Assembly: GCF_003131185.1 (NCBI RefSeq)
Contig: NZ_QFFU01000015.1
Location: 1-64,000 of the forward strand
Reading direction: 5' to 3'
Length of the DNA: 64,000 nucleotides
Origin: Pseudomonas ovata
Lineage (GTDB): Bacteria; Pseudomonadota; Gammaproteobacteria; Pseudomonadales; Pseudomonadaceae
A model generated the notes under the pieces. It saw only the letters and a program-made list of their open reading frames with translations. It was not told the DNA's origin and searched no databases. Shown here piece after piece: positions 17,593 through 25,736 of the stretch (position 1 is the first letter of the stretch; every line of letters starts with the position of its first letter). A program made the translations under genes and the position numbers.

Positions 17593-18804
17593 ATGGATAC
17601 AAGTTTCTGGAAGGCCGGGCACAGACCGACCCTTTTTGCAGCCTTTCTGTATTTCGACCTGAGTTTCATGGTCTGGTACCTGCTTGGGCCCATGGCGGTA
17701 CAGATCGCCGCTGACCTGCAATTGACCACCCAACAGCGCGGCCTGATGGTGGCGACCCCGATCCTGGCCGGCGCCGTGCTGCGCTTCGTGATGGGCATGC
17801 TGGCCGATCAGCTGTCTCCCAAGACGGCCGGCATCATCGGCCAGGTCATCGTTATCGTGGCACTGTTCGTGGCCTGGCAACTGGGCATCCACACCTATGA
17901 GCAGGCGCTGCTGCTGGGCCTGTTCCTGGGCATGGCCGGTGCATCGTTCGCCGTGGCCCTGCCACTGGCTTCGCAGTGGTACCCGCCGCAGCACCAGGGC
18001 AAGGCCATGGGCATCGCCGGCGCCGGCAACTCCGGCACCGTGCTGGCGGCCTTGATTGCCCCGGTACTGGCAGCCAGCTTCGGTTGGGGCAACGTGTTCG
18101 GCCTGGCGCTGATTCCGCTGGTGCTGACCCTGATCGCCTTTACCCTGATGGCACGCAACGCACCGGAACGCAGCAAGCCCAAGTCCATGACCGACTACTT
18201 CAAGGCCCTGGGCGACCGTGACAGCTGGTGGTTCATGTTCTTCTACAGCGTGACCTTCGGCGGCTTCATCGGCCTGGCCAGCGCCCTGCCCGGTTATTTC
18301 AACGACCAGTACGGCCTGAGTCCGATCACCGCCGGCTATTACACCGCCGCCTGTGTGTTCGGTGGCAGCCTGATGCGCCCACTGGGCGGCGCGCTGGCCG
18401 ACCGCTTCGGCGGCATCCGCACCCTGACCGCGATGTACATGGTCGCGGCCATCGGCATTGCGGCCGTCGGCTTCAACCTGCCCAGCTCGTGGGCAGCGCT
18501 GGCGCTGTTCGTGGCCGCCATGCTGGGCCTGGGCGCCGGCAACGGCGCGGTCTTCCAGTTGGTGCCACAGCGTTTTCGCAAGGAAATCGGGGTCATGACC
18601 GGGTTGATCGGCATGGCCGGCGGCATTGGCGGTTTCTTCCTGGCGGCCGGCCTTGGCACCATCAAGCAGCACACCGGTGACTACCAGATGGGCCTGTGGC
18701 TGTTTGCCGGCCTGGCCGTGCTGGCCTGGTTCGGCCTGCTGAACGTCAAGCGTCGCTGGCGCACCACCTGGGGCTCGGCAGCCGTTACAGCAGCCCGCGT
18801 CTGA
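17593..18804 (+). CDS. nasA: Nitrate/nitrite transporter, MFS NarK/NasA type
   Basis: This 403-residue inner-membrane protein of about 12 helices imports nitrate for assimilation. Family signatures include FLYFDLSFMVWYLLGPMA in helix 1 with the conserved Arg-bearing RFVMGMLADQ, the glycine-rich GLFLGMAGASFAVALPL, and GLGAGNGAVFQLVPQRF near residue 310, the second nitrate-signature region. ATG 17593 was chosen over an upstream in-frame codon at 17335, because 17335 lies ahead of the leader RNA and the protein begins cleanly with MDTSFWKAGHRPTLF. The kinase gene starts nine bases after its stop, so the two are probably co-transcribed. Confidence 0.95.
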   Translation: MDTSFWKAGHRPTLFAAFLYFDLSFMVWYLLGPMAVQIAADLQLTTQQRGLMVATPILAGAVLRFVMGMLADQLSPKTAGIIGQVIVIVALFVAWQLGIHTYEQALLLGLFLGMAGASFAVALPLASQWYPPQHQGKAMGIAGAGNSGTVLAALIAPVLAASFGWGNVFGLALIPLVLTLIAFTLMARNAPERSKPKSMTDYFKALGDRDSWWFMFFYSVTFGGFIGLASALPGYFNDQYGLSPITAGYYTAACVFGGSLMRPLGGALADRFGGIRTLTAMYMVAAIGIAAVGFNLPSSWAALALFVAAMLGLGAGNGAVFQLVPQRFRKEIGVMTGLIGMAGGIGGFFLAAGLGTIKQHTGDYQMGLWLFAGLAVLAWFGLLNVKRRWRTTWGSAAVTAARV

Positions 18805-18813
18805 GCCGGCCAC

Positions 18814-20469
18814 ATGACGCTGCAACTGAGTTGTGCACAATTCAGCGCCAGTGGTCCGCGCAGCGAGAATCAGGATGCGCTGCGCCTGGTCACGCCAGTA
18901 CCGACCCTGGCCGCCAGCAAGGGGTATCTGTTTGCCCTGGCCGATGGGGTCAGCCAGTGCGCCGATGGCGCGCTGGCGGCGCAGTCGACCCTGCAGGCCC
19001 TGGCCCTGGATTACTACGCCACCCCGGAAACCTGGAGCATCGTCCAGGCGCTGGACAAGCTGCTGCTGGCGCAGAACCGCTGGCTGCTGGCCAACGGCCT
19101 GTTGACCACGCTGAGCGCCCTGGTGCTGCGCGGTCGGCGCTTTACCCTGGCGCATGTCGGCGATTGCCGGGTCTATCGCTGGCACGCCGGCCACCTGCAA
19201 CGCATCAGCGAGGACCATGTCTGGGAACAACCAGACATGAATCATGTGCTCAAGCGCGCGCTGGGGCTGGATCAGTATGTGGTCATGGATTACCTGGATG
19301 GCGAGCTGCGCGAAGGCGAACGCCTGCTGCTGGTCAGCGACGGTGTCTGGGCGACCCTCGGCGACCCGGGCATCCGCTCGATCCTGAGCGACACCGACGA
19401 CCTGCAGGCCTGCACCAGGGCCCTGGTCAGCGCCGCCCACCTGGCCGGCAGCCAGGACAACGCCAGCGCCCTGCTGGTGCAGGTCGACAGCGTTGGCCAC
19501 GATGACCTGGGCGACACCCTGCGCCAGTTGCAGCAATGGCCACTGCCGCCGCCGCTCAAGCCCGGCCAGCGCTTCGAAGGCTGGCAGGTGCAGAGCGTGC
19601 TGGCGCAGTCGCGTCAGTCATTGCTCTATCGGGTCAGCGACGACAGCGGCCAGCCCTGGTTGCTCAAGACCCTGCCGGCCAGTCGCGCCGACGAAGACGG
19701 CGCCGGGCAAGCCTTGCTATTGGAAGAATGGTTCCTGCGCCGGGTCGCCGGGCGGCATTTTCCCGAAGCCGCCCCCTTGCCTGAGCGCCAGCATTTGTAT
19801 TACCTGATGCGCCAGTATCCGGGGCGCACGCTGGACAAACTGTTCGCCGTGACCGGCCCGCTGCCGCTGGTGCAGTGGCAGGACCTGGCAACCCGCCTGC
19901 TGCGTGCCACCGGCCTGTTGCACCGGCGCAATATCATCCACCGCGACATCAAGCCGGAGAACCTGTTGCTGGGTGACGATGGCGAACTGCGCGTGCTGGA
20001 TTTCGGCCTGGCATTCTGCCCGGGACTGTCCAGCCGTATCCCCGGCGATTTGCCCGGCACGCCCAGTTTCATTGCGCCCGAGGCGTTTCAAGGTGCAGAC
20101 CCGGCGCCCGCTCAGGACCTGTATGCCGTGGCCGTCACGCTGTATTACCTGCTGACCGGGCAATACCCATACGGCGAGATCGAAGCCTTCCAGCATCGGC
20201 GCTTCACGACGCCGATTCCGGCCAGCCGCTACCGACCCGACCTGCCCGACTGGCTCAACGATCAGTTGACCCAGGCGCTGCAGGCCGATCCGCAGCAACG
20301 CTTCGAAACCGCCGAACAATGGCTGCTGGAACTGGAGCAGGGTGAGCACCGCAGCGTCAGCCCACGTCCGCAGCCGTGGCTGGAACGCGAGCCGCTCAAG
20401 GTCTGGCGCACGCTGGCACTGCTGTCGCTGCTGGGCAATCTGACAGCCTTCATCGTGATGGTGATGTAG
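18814..20469 (+). CDS. PP2C phosphatase-Ser/Thr kinase fusion protein with C-terminal membrane anchor
   Basis: This 551-residue protein joins two opposing activities. Residues 1-235 are a PP2C phosphatase with the metal ligands in FALADGVSQCADG, HVGDCRVYRW, VSDGVW and SQDNASALLVQ. Residues about 250-510 are a eukaryotic-like kinase with the ATP Lys in WLLKTLP, the catalytic loop HRDIKPENLL near 376, DFGLAF near 396 and GTPSFIAPE. The glycine loop is degenerate. The last 20 residues (LALLSLLGNLTAFIVMVM) form a membrane helix, so the enzyme should face the cytoplasm from the inner membrane. A homologue sits at this point of the nas cluster in P. aeruginosa (PA1782, from memory). Its substrate and its role in nitrate use are not known to me. 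Confidence 0.9.
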   Translation: MTLQLSCAQFSASGPRSENQDALRLVTPVPTLAASKGYLFALADGVSQCADGALAAQSTLQALALDYYATPETWSIVQALDKLLLAQNRWLLANGLLTTLSALVLRGRRFTLAHVGDCRVYRWHAGHLQRISEDHVWEQPDMNHVLKRALGLDQYVVMDYLDGELREGERLLLVSDGVWATLGDPGIRSILSDTDDLQACTRALVSAAHLAGSQDNASALLVQVDSVGHDDLGDTLRQLQQWPLPPPLKPGQRFEGWQVQSVLAQSRQSLLYRVSDDSGQPWLLKTLPASRADEDGAGQALLLEEWFLRRVAGRHFPEAAPLPERQHLYYLMRQYPGRTLDKLFAVTGPLPLVQWQDLATRLLRATGLLHRRNIIHRDIKPENLLLGDDGELRVLDFGLAFCPGLSSRIPGDLPGTPSFIAPEAFQGADPAPAQDLYAVAVTLYYLLTGQYPYGEIEAFQHRRFTTPIPASRYRPDLPDWLNDQLTQALQADPQQRFETAEQWLLELEQGEHRSVSPRPQPWLEREPLKVWRTLALLSLLGNLTAFIVMVM

Positions 20470-20588
20470 GAGCGCGCTCTGCCCGCGACCGGCTGCGTTA
20501 GCAGTCGTAAATTTGCAGCGTTTCGCAGATTTCTGCGAGCGCTCCGCACTCGGTCGCGGTAGTCCGGCATTCCGGCAAGCGCGCTACA
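20465..20588. repeat. REP/BIME-like inverted-repeat element overlapping the kinase stop codon
   Basis: The ends TGTAGGAGCGCGCT (20465-20478) and AGCGCGCTACA (20578-20588) are inverted. Inside them CGCGACCG (20484-20491) pairs with CGGTCGCG (20551-20558), and CGCAGA/TCTGCG (20524-20537) makes a central hairpin. The kinase stop TAG (20467-20469) lies within the left arm. The whole could fold in mRNA and separate the kinase message from the reductase operon. Confidence 0.6.
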
Positions 20589-20695
20589 GGGGATAAATGC
20601 TGCACGCACAGCTTGTGTGCGCCGCGCCTCAATGCGGTGCACGCAAGACCTGCCGCCCCCGGCGCAAAACCCTGTTTTCAGGGCTTTGCACAAGT

Positions 20696-20711
20696 TGGCA
20701 CAGCCGCTGCA
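20696..20711 (+). promoter_or_regulatory. Sigma-54 promoter of the nitrate reductase operon
   Basis: TGGCAC (20696-20701), five bases, then CTGCA (20707-20711) has GG and GC ten bases apart. A start near 20722 would open the transcript about 20 bases before the first ANTAR hairpin. GCACA-GCT-TGTGT at about 20606-20615, some 85-90 bases upstream of the -24 box, is a weak candidate activator site. Confidence 0.7.
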
Positions 20712-20742
20712 TCAGCTTTACCCAACACACACATAGCGTGCG

Positions 20743-20828
20743 GTCTTCAATGGCGAAGGCGGCACTTCCCGATGATACGGGAGCGGACAAAGGCGTCCTC
20801 GTCAGGCAACTGGCGGGGGCGCCTTTTT
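20743..20828 (+). promoter_or_regulatory. ANTAR (NasT) antitermination leader of the nirB-like/nasC/cobA operon
   Basis: P1 pairs 20743-20748 with 20755-20760 around hexaloop AATGGC. P2 pairs GGAC (20785-20788) with GTCC (20795-20798) around hexaloop AAAGGC. Both loops have A1 and G4. The P2 loop and 3' strand (20789-20798) also pair with 20817-20826 to form a terminator stem ending in a six-T run. An extra 6-bp hairpin (20766-20783) with loop ATGATA lies between P1 and P2. In P. aeruginosa, NasS/NasT antitermination in the nirBD operon leader is established, and the same mechanism is expected here. Confidence 0.82.
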
Positions 20829-20868
20829 TGTTTATGCGGTATCGAATCAGGCCATAGGTGCAGACCCC

Positions 20869-22086
20869 ATGAAAAAACTCAAACTGGTGATGATCGGCAA
20901 CGGCATGGCCGGGGTCCGCACCCTCGAAGAACTGCTCAAGCTCAGCGAAGGCCTGTACGACATCACCGTATTCGGGGCCGAACCGCATCCCAATTACAAC
21001 CGCATCATGCTGTCGCCCGTGCTGGCCGGCGAACAGGGCTTCGATGACATCGTGCTCAACGACCTGAACTGGTACCGCGACCATGACATCCGCCTGTTCC
21101 TGGGCCGTCGCGTGGTCAAGATTGACCGCAGGCTACGCCGGGTGATCGCCGATGACGGCACCGAGGCCCACTATGACCGGCTGCTGATCGCCACCGGCTC
21201 CAAGCCTTATATCCTGCCGGTGCCGGGCAATGGCCTTGAGGGTGTGATCGGCTATCGCGACATTGCCGACACCCGGAAAATGATCGACACCGCCAATACC
21301 CATCAACGCGCCGTGATCATCGGTGGCGGCCTGCTGGGCCTGGAAGCGGCCAACGGCCTGGCACTGCGCGGCATGCAGGTGACGGTAGTGCATCATGGCC
21401 AGAGTCTGCTGGAGCGGCAACTGGATAAAACCTGCGGGCGCCTGCTGCAAAAGGCCCTGGAACAGCGCCAATTGAGCTTTTGCCTGAACGCCCATACCCA
21501 GGCCCTGTTCGGTGACGAGCAGGGCCGGGTAAAAGGCGTGCAACTGCAGGACGGCCAGGTCATTGCCGCCGACCTGGTGGTCATGGCTGCCGGTATCCGT
21601 CCCGAGACGACGCTGGCTGAAAGCTGCGGACTGCCGTGCAATCGCGGGATTCTGGTCAATGACACCTTGCAGACCTTTGATCCGCGCATCTATGCCATCG
21701 GTGAGTGCGCCAGCCATCGCGGCGTGGCCTACGGACTGGTTGCACCGCTGTTCGAGCAGGCCAGGGTCTGCGCCAACCACCTGGCGCAACTGGGCTTTGC
21801 CCGTTACCCGGGCTCGGTGACCTCGGCCAAGCTCAAGGTCACCGGCATCGACCTGTTTTCGGCCGGTGACTTCCAGGGCGGCGAAGGCACCGAGTGCATC
21901 ACCTATTCAGACCCCATCAGCGGCGTCTACAAGAAGCTGGTGATCAAGGACGACAGGCTGGTGGGCGCCTGCCTGTACGGCGATACCGCCGACGGCAGTT
22001 GGTACATGGAGCAGATTCGCACCAACAGCCGCATCGACGCGATTCGCGAGCACCTGATGTTCGGCGCCCAGGCGGCCAGCGCATGA
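20869..22086 (+). CDS. NAD(P)H/FAD-dependent reductase, equivalent to the N-terminal half of NirB
   Basis: The 405 residues match the NADH/FAD part of nitrite reductase NirB: MVIGNG-type FAD site (LVMIGNGMAGVRTLEEL), PNYNRIMLSPVLAGEQ, LLIATGSKPYILPVPG, NAD site VIIGGGLLGLEAANGLAL, and the later YAIGECASHRG. Full NirB is about 850 residues. The [4Fe-4S]-siroheme half is absent, and the stop overlaps the nitrate reductase start by ATGA, so no decayed remainder lies between. I infer that it feeds electrons from NAD(P)H to the adjacent nitrate reductase, as the separate reductase subunit does in Klebsiella nas clusters. A truncated nitrite reductase is the alternative. Confidence 0.85.
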   Translation: MKKLKLVMIGNGMAGVRTLEELLKLSEGLYDITVFGAEPHPNYNRIMLSPVLAGEQGFDDIVLNDLNWYRDHDIRLFLGRRVVKIDRRLRRVIADDGTEAHYDRLLIATGSKPYILPVPGNGLEGVIGYRDIADTRKMIDTANTHQRAVIIGGGLLGLEAANGLALRGMQVTVVHHGQSLLERQLDKTCGRLLQKALEQRQLSFCLNAHTQALFGDEQGRVKGVQLQDGQVIAADLVVMAAGIRPETTLAESCGLPCNRGILVNDTLQTFDPRIYAIGECASHRGVAYGLVAPLFEQARVCANHLAQLGFARYPGSVTSAKLKVTGIDLFSAGDFQGGEGTECITYSDPISGVYKKLVIKDDRLVGACLYGDTADGSWYMEQIRTNSRIDAIREHLMFGAQAASA

Positions 22087-24818
22087 CCGACCTGAGCCTG
22101 CCCATTGCCACTTCCGGCCCGCTGCGTACGACAGCGTCGACGTGCTGCTATTGCGGCGTGGGGTGCGGGGTACTGATCGAACACGACGACCTGCACATCC
22201 ATGGCGTCAGCGGCGACCCGCACCACCCGGCCAACTTCGGCCGCCTGTGCAGCAAGGGCTCGAGCCTGCACTTGACCGGTGACCTGAGCAGCCGGGCGCT
22301 GTACCCGGAACTGCGCCTGGGCAAAGCCCTGCCCCGCAGCGTCACCGACTGGGACACGGCACTGGAGCACGCCACGGGTGTATTCGCCCAGGCCATCGCC
22401 GAGCATGGTCCTGACAGCGTGGCGTTCTACATTTCCGGCCAGTTGCTGACCGAGGACTACTACGCCTTCAACAAGCTGGCACGGGCCCTGGTCGGCACCA
22501 ACAACATCGACAGCAATTCGCGGCTGTGCATGTCCTCGGCAGTGGTCGGCTACAAGCGCAGCCTGGGCGCCGATGCGCCGCCGTGCAACTACCAGGACAT
22601 CGAACTGGCCGACACCCTGCTGATCGTCGGCAGCAACATGGCTTATGCCCACCCGGTGCTGTTCCGTCGCCTGGAAGAAGCCAAAAGCCGCCGCCCGGAC
22701 ATGAAGATCGTCGTGGTCGATCCACGACGCACCGACACCTGCGAGCTGGCCGACCTGCACCTGGCGATTCAGGGCGGCAGCGATGTGGCGCTGTTCCATG
22801 GTCTGCTGCACCTGCTGATCGAACAAGCGTACACCGATGAGACCTTTATCAACGCTCACACCGAGCATTTCAGCGAACTCAAGGCGCTGGTGCACGACTA
22901 CACGCCTGAGCATGTCGCCCAGGTGTGCGGCATCCGTGTCGAAGACCTGCACACCTGCGCCCGGCTGATCGGTGAGGCACCGGCTTTTCTGTCGCTGTGG
23001 TGCATGGGCCTGAACCAGTCCACCGCCGGCAGCGCCAAGAACAGTGCGCTGATCAACCTGCACCTGGCCACCGGGCAGATCGGCCGCCCCGGCGCCGGCC
23101 CTTTCTCGCTGACCGGCCAGCCCAATGCCATGGGCGGCCGGGAAACCGGCAGCCTGTCCAACCTGCTGCCAGGGCACCGAGAGGCCGGTAATGCCGGGCA
23201 CCGCCGCGAAGTGGCCGAGTACTGGAACGTCGCCGGGCTGCCGGCCACTCCCGGCCTGTCGGCGGTCGATCTGTTCGAGCAGGTGCGCAACGGCACGATC
23301 AAGGCCTTGTGGATTGCCTGCACCAACCCGGCGCAATCAATGCCGGACCAGGCCACCGTGCGCCAGGCACTGAGCGACTGCCCGTTCGTGGTCTTGCAGG
23401 AAGCCTTTCGCACCACCGAAACCGCCCACTATGCCGACCTGCTGCTGCCGGCCGCCAGTTGGGGCGAGAAAGAAGGAACGGTGACCAACTCCGAGCGGCG
23501 CCTGTCCAACGTGCGCAAGGCCATTCCCGCACCGGGCCAGGCCCGGGCCGACTGGTCGATCACCGTGGATTTCGCCCGGCGCCTGCAAAAGCGCCTGCGA
23601 CCCGGCAGTGCGCCGCTGTTCGACTTTGCGACGGCACGGTCGCTGTTTGATGAATACAAAGGCCTGACGCGCGGCCGTGATTTGGACATGAGCGGTATCA
23701 ACCGCGACCTGCTCGAACAGCTTGGCCCGCAACAATGGCCGTTTCCAGAAGGTGCCAGCGCCGGCACGGCACGCTTGTACAGCGATGGCGTATTCCCCAC
23801 CGCCTCGGGGCGTGCGCAGTTTGTCTGCGAAGGCTATGTGGCCCCACAGGAACGCCGCGACGCGCTTTTCCCACTGACCCTCAATACCGGCCGGCTGCGC
23901 GACCAGTGGCACGGCATGAGCCGCACCGGCACCGCCGCCCGGCTGTTCGGGCATGTCAGCGAGGCGGTGCTGGGCCTGAATCCGGCCGACATGCAACGCC
24001 AGCACCTGGAAAGCGGCGATCTGGTGCACCTGCACAGCCGGCGCGGCCACCTCGTGGTGCCGGTCGCCAGCGATGACAGCCTGCGGGCCGGGCATGCCTG
24101 GCTGCCGATGCACTGGGGCGATCGCTTCCTCAAGGGCGGGGTCAACCTGCTCACCCAGCCGGCCTATGACCCGCTCTCCAAACAGCCAGAGCTCAAACAC
24201 AGCGGGGTGCGGGTCGAAAAGGCCGATCTGCCCTGGCAGTTCTTTGCGCTGATCGAAGGCGACGTGCAGAATCATCTGCAGGCCCTGCGACCGCTGTGCG
24301 AAGCCTTCGACTATGCCAGCCTGAGCCTGGCTGGCCGTGAACGCCCGGCGCTGGTGATTCGCGCCGCCCATCCGCACGCGCCCGAAGCGGCCCTGCTGGC
24401 GCAGATCGACCACCTGCTGGGCCTGGATCACGGTCCGGTCATGGCCTACGACGACGCCGGCAGGGGTGTCGGCAAACGCGTGCGCATTGATCAGGAGCGC
24501 ATCACTGCCGTACGCCTGGCCGGGGAAACCCTGGCCCGGCACTGGTTGCAGAACCTGTGGCTGGAAGGCCGCGCCGACGAGCCGCTGCGCCGCTGGATGC
24601 TCGCCCCCATCAGTCGCGAGCCGGGCAAAAGCGCGCTGCAGACCCGCGACACCATCGTGTGCAATTGCAAGAACGTCAGCCAGAGCAGCATCAGCGCCGG
24701 CATCGAGCGCGGCTTGTGCCTGGACCAATTGAAACAACAGCTGGGCTGTGGCACCCAATGCGGGTCCTGTGTCCCGGAAATAAAACGCCTGATCAACCTT
24801 GTCGCCGTCACTGAGTGA
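22083..24818 (+). CDS. nasC: Assimilatory nitrate reductase catalytic subunit
   Basis: This 911-residue cytoplasmic molybdenum enzyme reduces nitrate to nitrite. An N-terminal [4Fe-4S] site is formed by CCYCGVGCGV and the later GRLCSKG (residues about 20-60). Molybdopterin domains follow (SNSRLCMSSAVVGYKRSLG, QPNAMGGRETG, LNTGRLRDQWHGMSRTG). A C-terminal BFD-like [2Fe-2S] domain with CNCKNVS and CGTQCGSC occupies about 855-905. The start at 22083 overlaps the reductase stop by ATGA, so the two are coupled. Naming follows P. aeruginosa (PA1779 nasC); Klebsiella calls the equivalent NasA. NasT antitermination should control it with its operon. Confidence 0.95.
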   Translation: MTDLSLPIATSGPLRTTASTCCYCGVGCGVLIEHDDLHIHGVSGDPHHPANFGRLCSKGSSLHLTGDLSSRALYPELRLGKALPRSVTDWDTALEHATGVFAQAIAEHGPDSVAFYISGQLLTEDYYAFNKLARALVGTNNIDSNSRLCMSSAVVGYKRSLGADAPPCNYQDIELADTLLIVGSNMAYAHPVLFRRLEEAKSRRPDMKIVVVDPRRTDTCELADLHLAIQGGSDVALFHGLLHLLIEQAYTDETFINAHTEHFSELKALVHDYTPEHVAQVCGIRVEDLHTCARLIGEAPAFLSLWCMGLNQSTAGSAKNSALINLHLATGQIGRPGAGPFSLTGQPNAMGGRETGSLSNLLPGHREAGNAGHRREVAEYWNVAGLPATPGLSAVDLFEQVRNGTIKALWIACTNPAQSMPDQATVRQALSDCPFVVLQEAFRTTETAHYADLLLPAASWGEKEGTVTNSERRLSNVRKAIPAPGQARADWSITVDFARRLQKRLRPGSAPLFDFATARSLFDEYKGLTRGRDLDMSGINRDLLEQLGPQQWPFPEGASAGTARLYSDGVFPTASGRAQFVCEGYVAPQERRDALFPLTLNTGRLRDQWHGMSRTGTAARLFGHVSEAVLGLNPADMQRQHLESGDLVHLHSRRGHLVVPVASDDSLRAGHAWLPMHWGDRFLKGGVNLLTQPAYDPLSKQPELKHSGVRVEKADLPWQFFALIEGDVQNHLQALRPLCEAFDYASLSLAGRERPALVIRAAHPHAPEAALLAQIDHLLGLDHGPVMAYDDAGRGVGKRVRIDQERITAVRLAGETLARHWLQNLWLEGRADEPLRRWMLAPISREPGKSALQTRDTIVCNCKNVSQSSISAGIERGLCLDQLKQQLGCGTQCGSCVPEIKRLINLVAVTE

Positions 24819-24828
24819 GGAATACCCC

Positions 24829-25599
24829 ATGAACGCAAAAGTCTGGCTGGTGGGCGCAGGTCCCGGCGATCCCGAACTGTTGACCCTCAAGGCGGTGCGC
24901 GCCCTGCACAGCGCTGACATCGTGATGATCGATGACCTGGTCAATCCGGCAGTGCTCGAGCACAGCCCCACTGCACGGGTCATCCGCGTAGGCAAGCGCG
25001 GCGGCTGCCGCTCGACACCGCAGGCCTTCATTCACCGGCTGATGCTGCGCTATGCCCGCCAGGGCAAGTGCGTGGTGCGCCTCAAGGGCGGCGACCCGTG
25101 CATCTTCGGCCGTGGCGGTGAAGAAGCCCAATGGCTCAAGGAGCACGGTATCGAAGTGGAGCTGGTCAACGGCATCACTGCAGGCCTGGCCGGCGCCACT
25201 CAGTGCGATATTTCGCTGACCCTGCGCGGCATCAGCCGGGGCGTCACGCTGATCACAGCCCACACCCAGGATGACAGCAGCCTGAACTGGTCGGCGCTGG
25301 CACAGACCGGCACCACGCTGGTGGTGTACATGGGCGTGGCGCGGCTGGACGAGATCTGCGCCGGCCTGCTGGCCGGCGGCATGAGCGCAGGCATGCCGGT
25401 GGCGATGATCGAAAACGCTTCGTTGCCCCACCAGCGCGAGTGCCGCAGCACCTTGTGCGACATGCAGCGTGATGCCCTGTCGTTCGGCCTCAAGAGCCCG
25501 GCCGTGCTGGTGATTGGTGAGGTGGTGGGTGCTGTCGAGCACTGTGCGACCGGTGCCGGTCGGGGAACAGACGCCCCTCTTCGCGCCCTTGGCGGCTAA
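24829..25599 (+). CDS. cobA: Uroporphyrinogen-III C-methyltransferase (SUMT)
   Basis: This enzyme methylates uroporphyrinogen III at C2 and C7 to precorrin-2, the precursor of siroheme and cobalamin. The 256 residues hold the family motifs VWLVGAGPGDPELLTLKA at the N-terminus, LVNPAVL, VVRLKGGDPCIFGRGGEE near 80-97, and TLVVYMGVARL near 163. It starts 10 bases after nasC with GTGAGG as ribosome binding site, so it is the last gene of the nitrate reductase operon. This links siroheme supply to nitrate use, although no siroheme nitrite reductase gene lies in the window. Confidence 0.96.
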   Translation: MNAKVWLVGAGPGDPELLTLKAVRALHSADIVMIDDLVNPAVLEHSPTARVIRVGKRGGCRSTPQAFIHRLMLRYARQGKCVVRLKGGDPCIFGRGGEEAQWLKEHGIEVELVNGITAGLAGATQCDISLTLRGISRGVTLITAHTQDDSSLNWSALAQTGTTLVVYMGVARLDEICAGLLAGGMSAGMPVAMIENASLPHQRECRSTLCDMQRDALSFGLKSPAVLVIGEVVGAVEHCATGAGRGTDAPLRALGG

Positions 25600-25650
25600 A
25601 CCGCCCCCTGAAGCGGAGGCTGCGGCTGCGGCTGCAATCACGCCATAACG

Positions 25651-25686
25651 AAAAATGCCCCGTACCTTGCGGTACGGGGCATTTTT
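25651..25686. terminator. Bidirectional terminator between cobA and oprF
   Basis: AAAAATGCCCCGTACC and GGTACGGGGCATTTTT are perfect inverted copies around a four-base loop. With A and T runs on the two sides it can end both the rightward nas operon and the leftward oprF transcript. Confidence 0.95.
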
Positions 25687-25736
25687 CATTGCAGATCAGG
25701 TGACCTGGGCCACCCGTCTGCCAGAAGGCAGGCTAA

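Noticed and set aside
16882..19536. An 884-codon open frame on the reverse strand opposite nasT, nasA and the kinase gene
   Set aside because: It is the mirror of GC-rich coding DNA, with repetitive Gln/Ala/Gly composition and no domain. The forward genes carry clear family motifs.
20766..20783. CTTCCCG hairpin with loop ATGATA considered as the second ANTAR hairpin
   Set aside because: Its loop lacks G at position 4 and it does not overlap the terminator. The adjacent GGAC-AAAGGC-GTCC hairpin meets both tests and matches the nasA leader.
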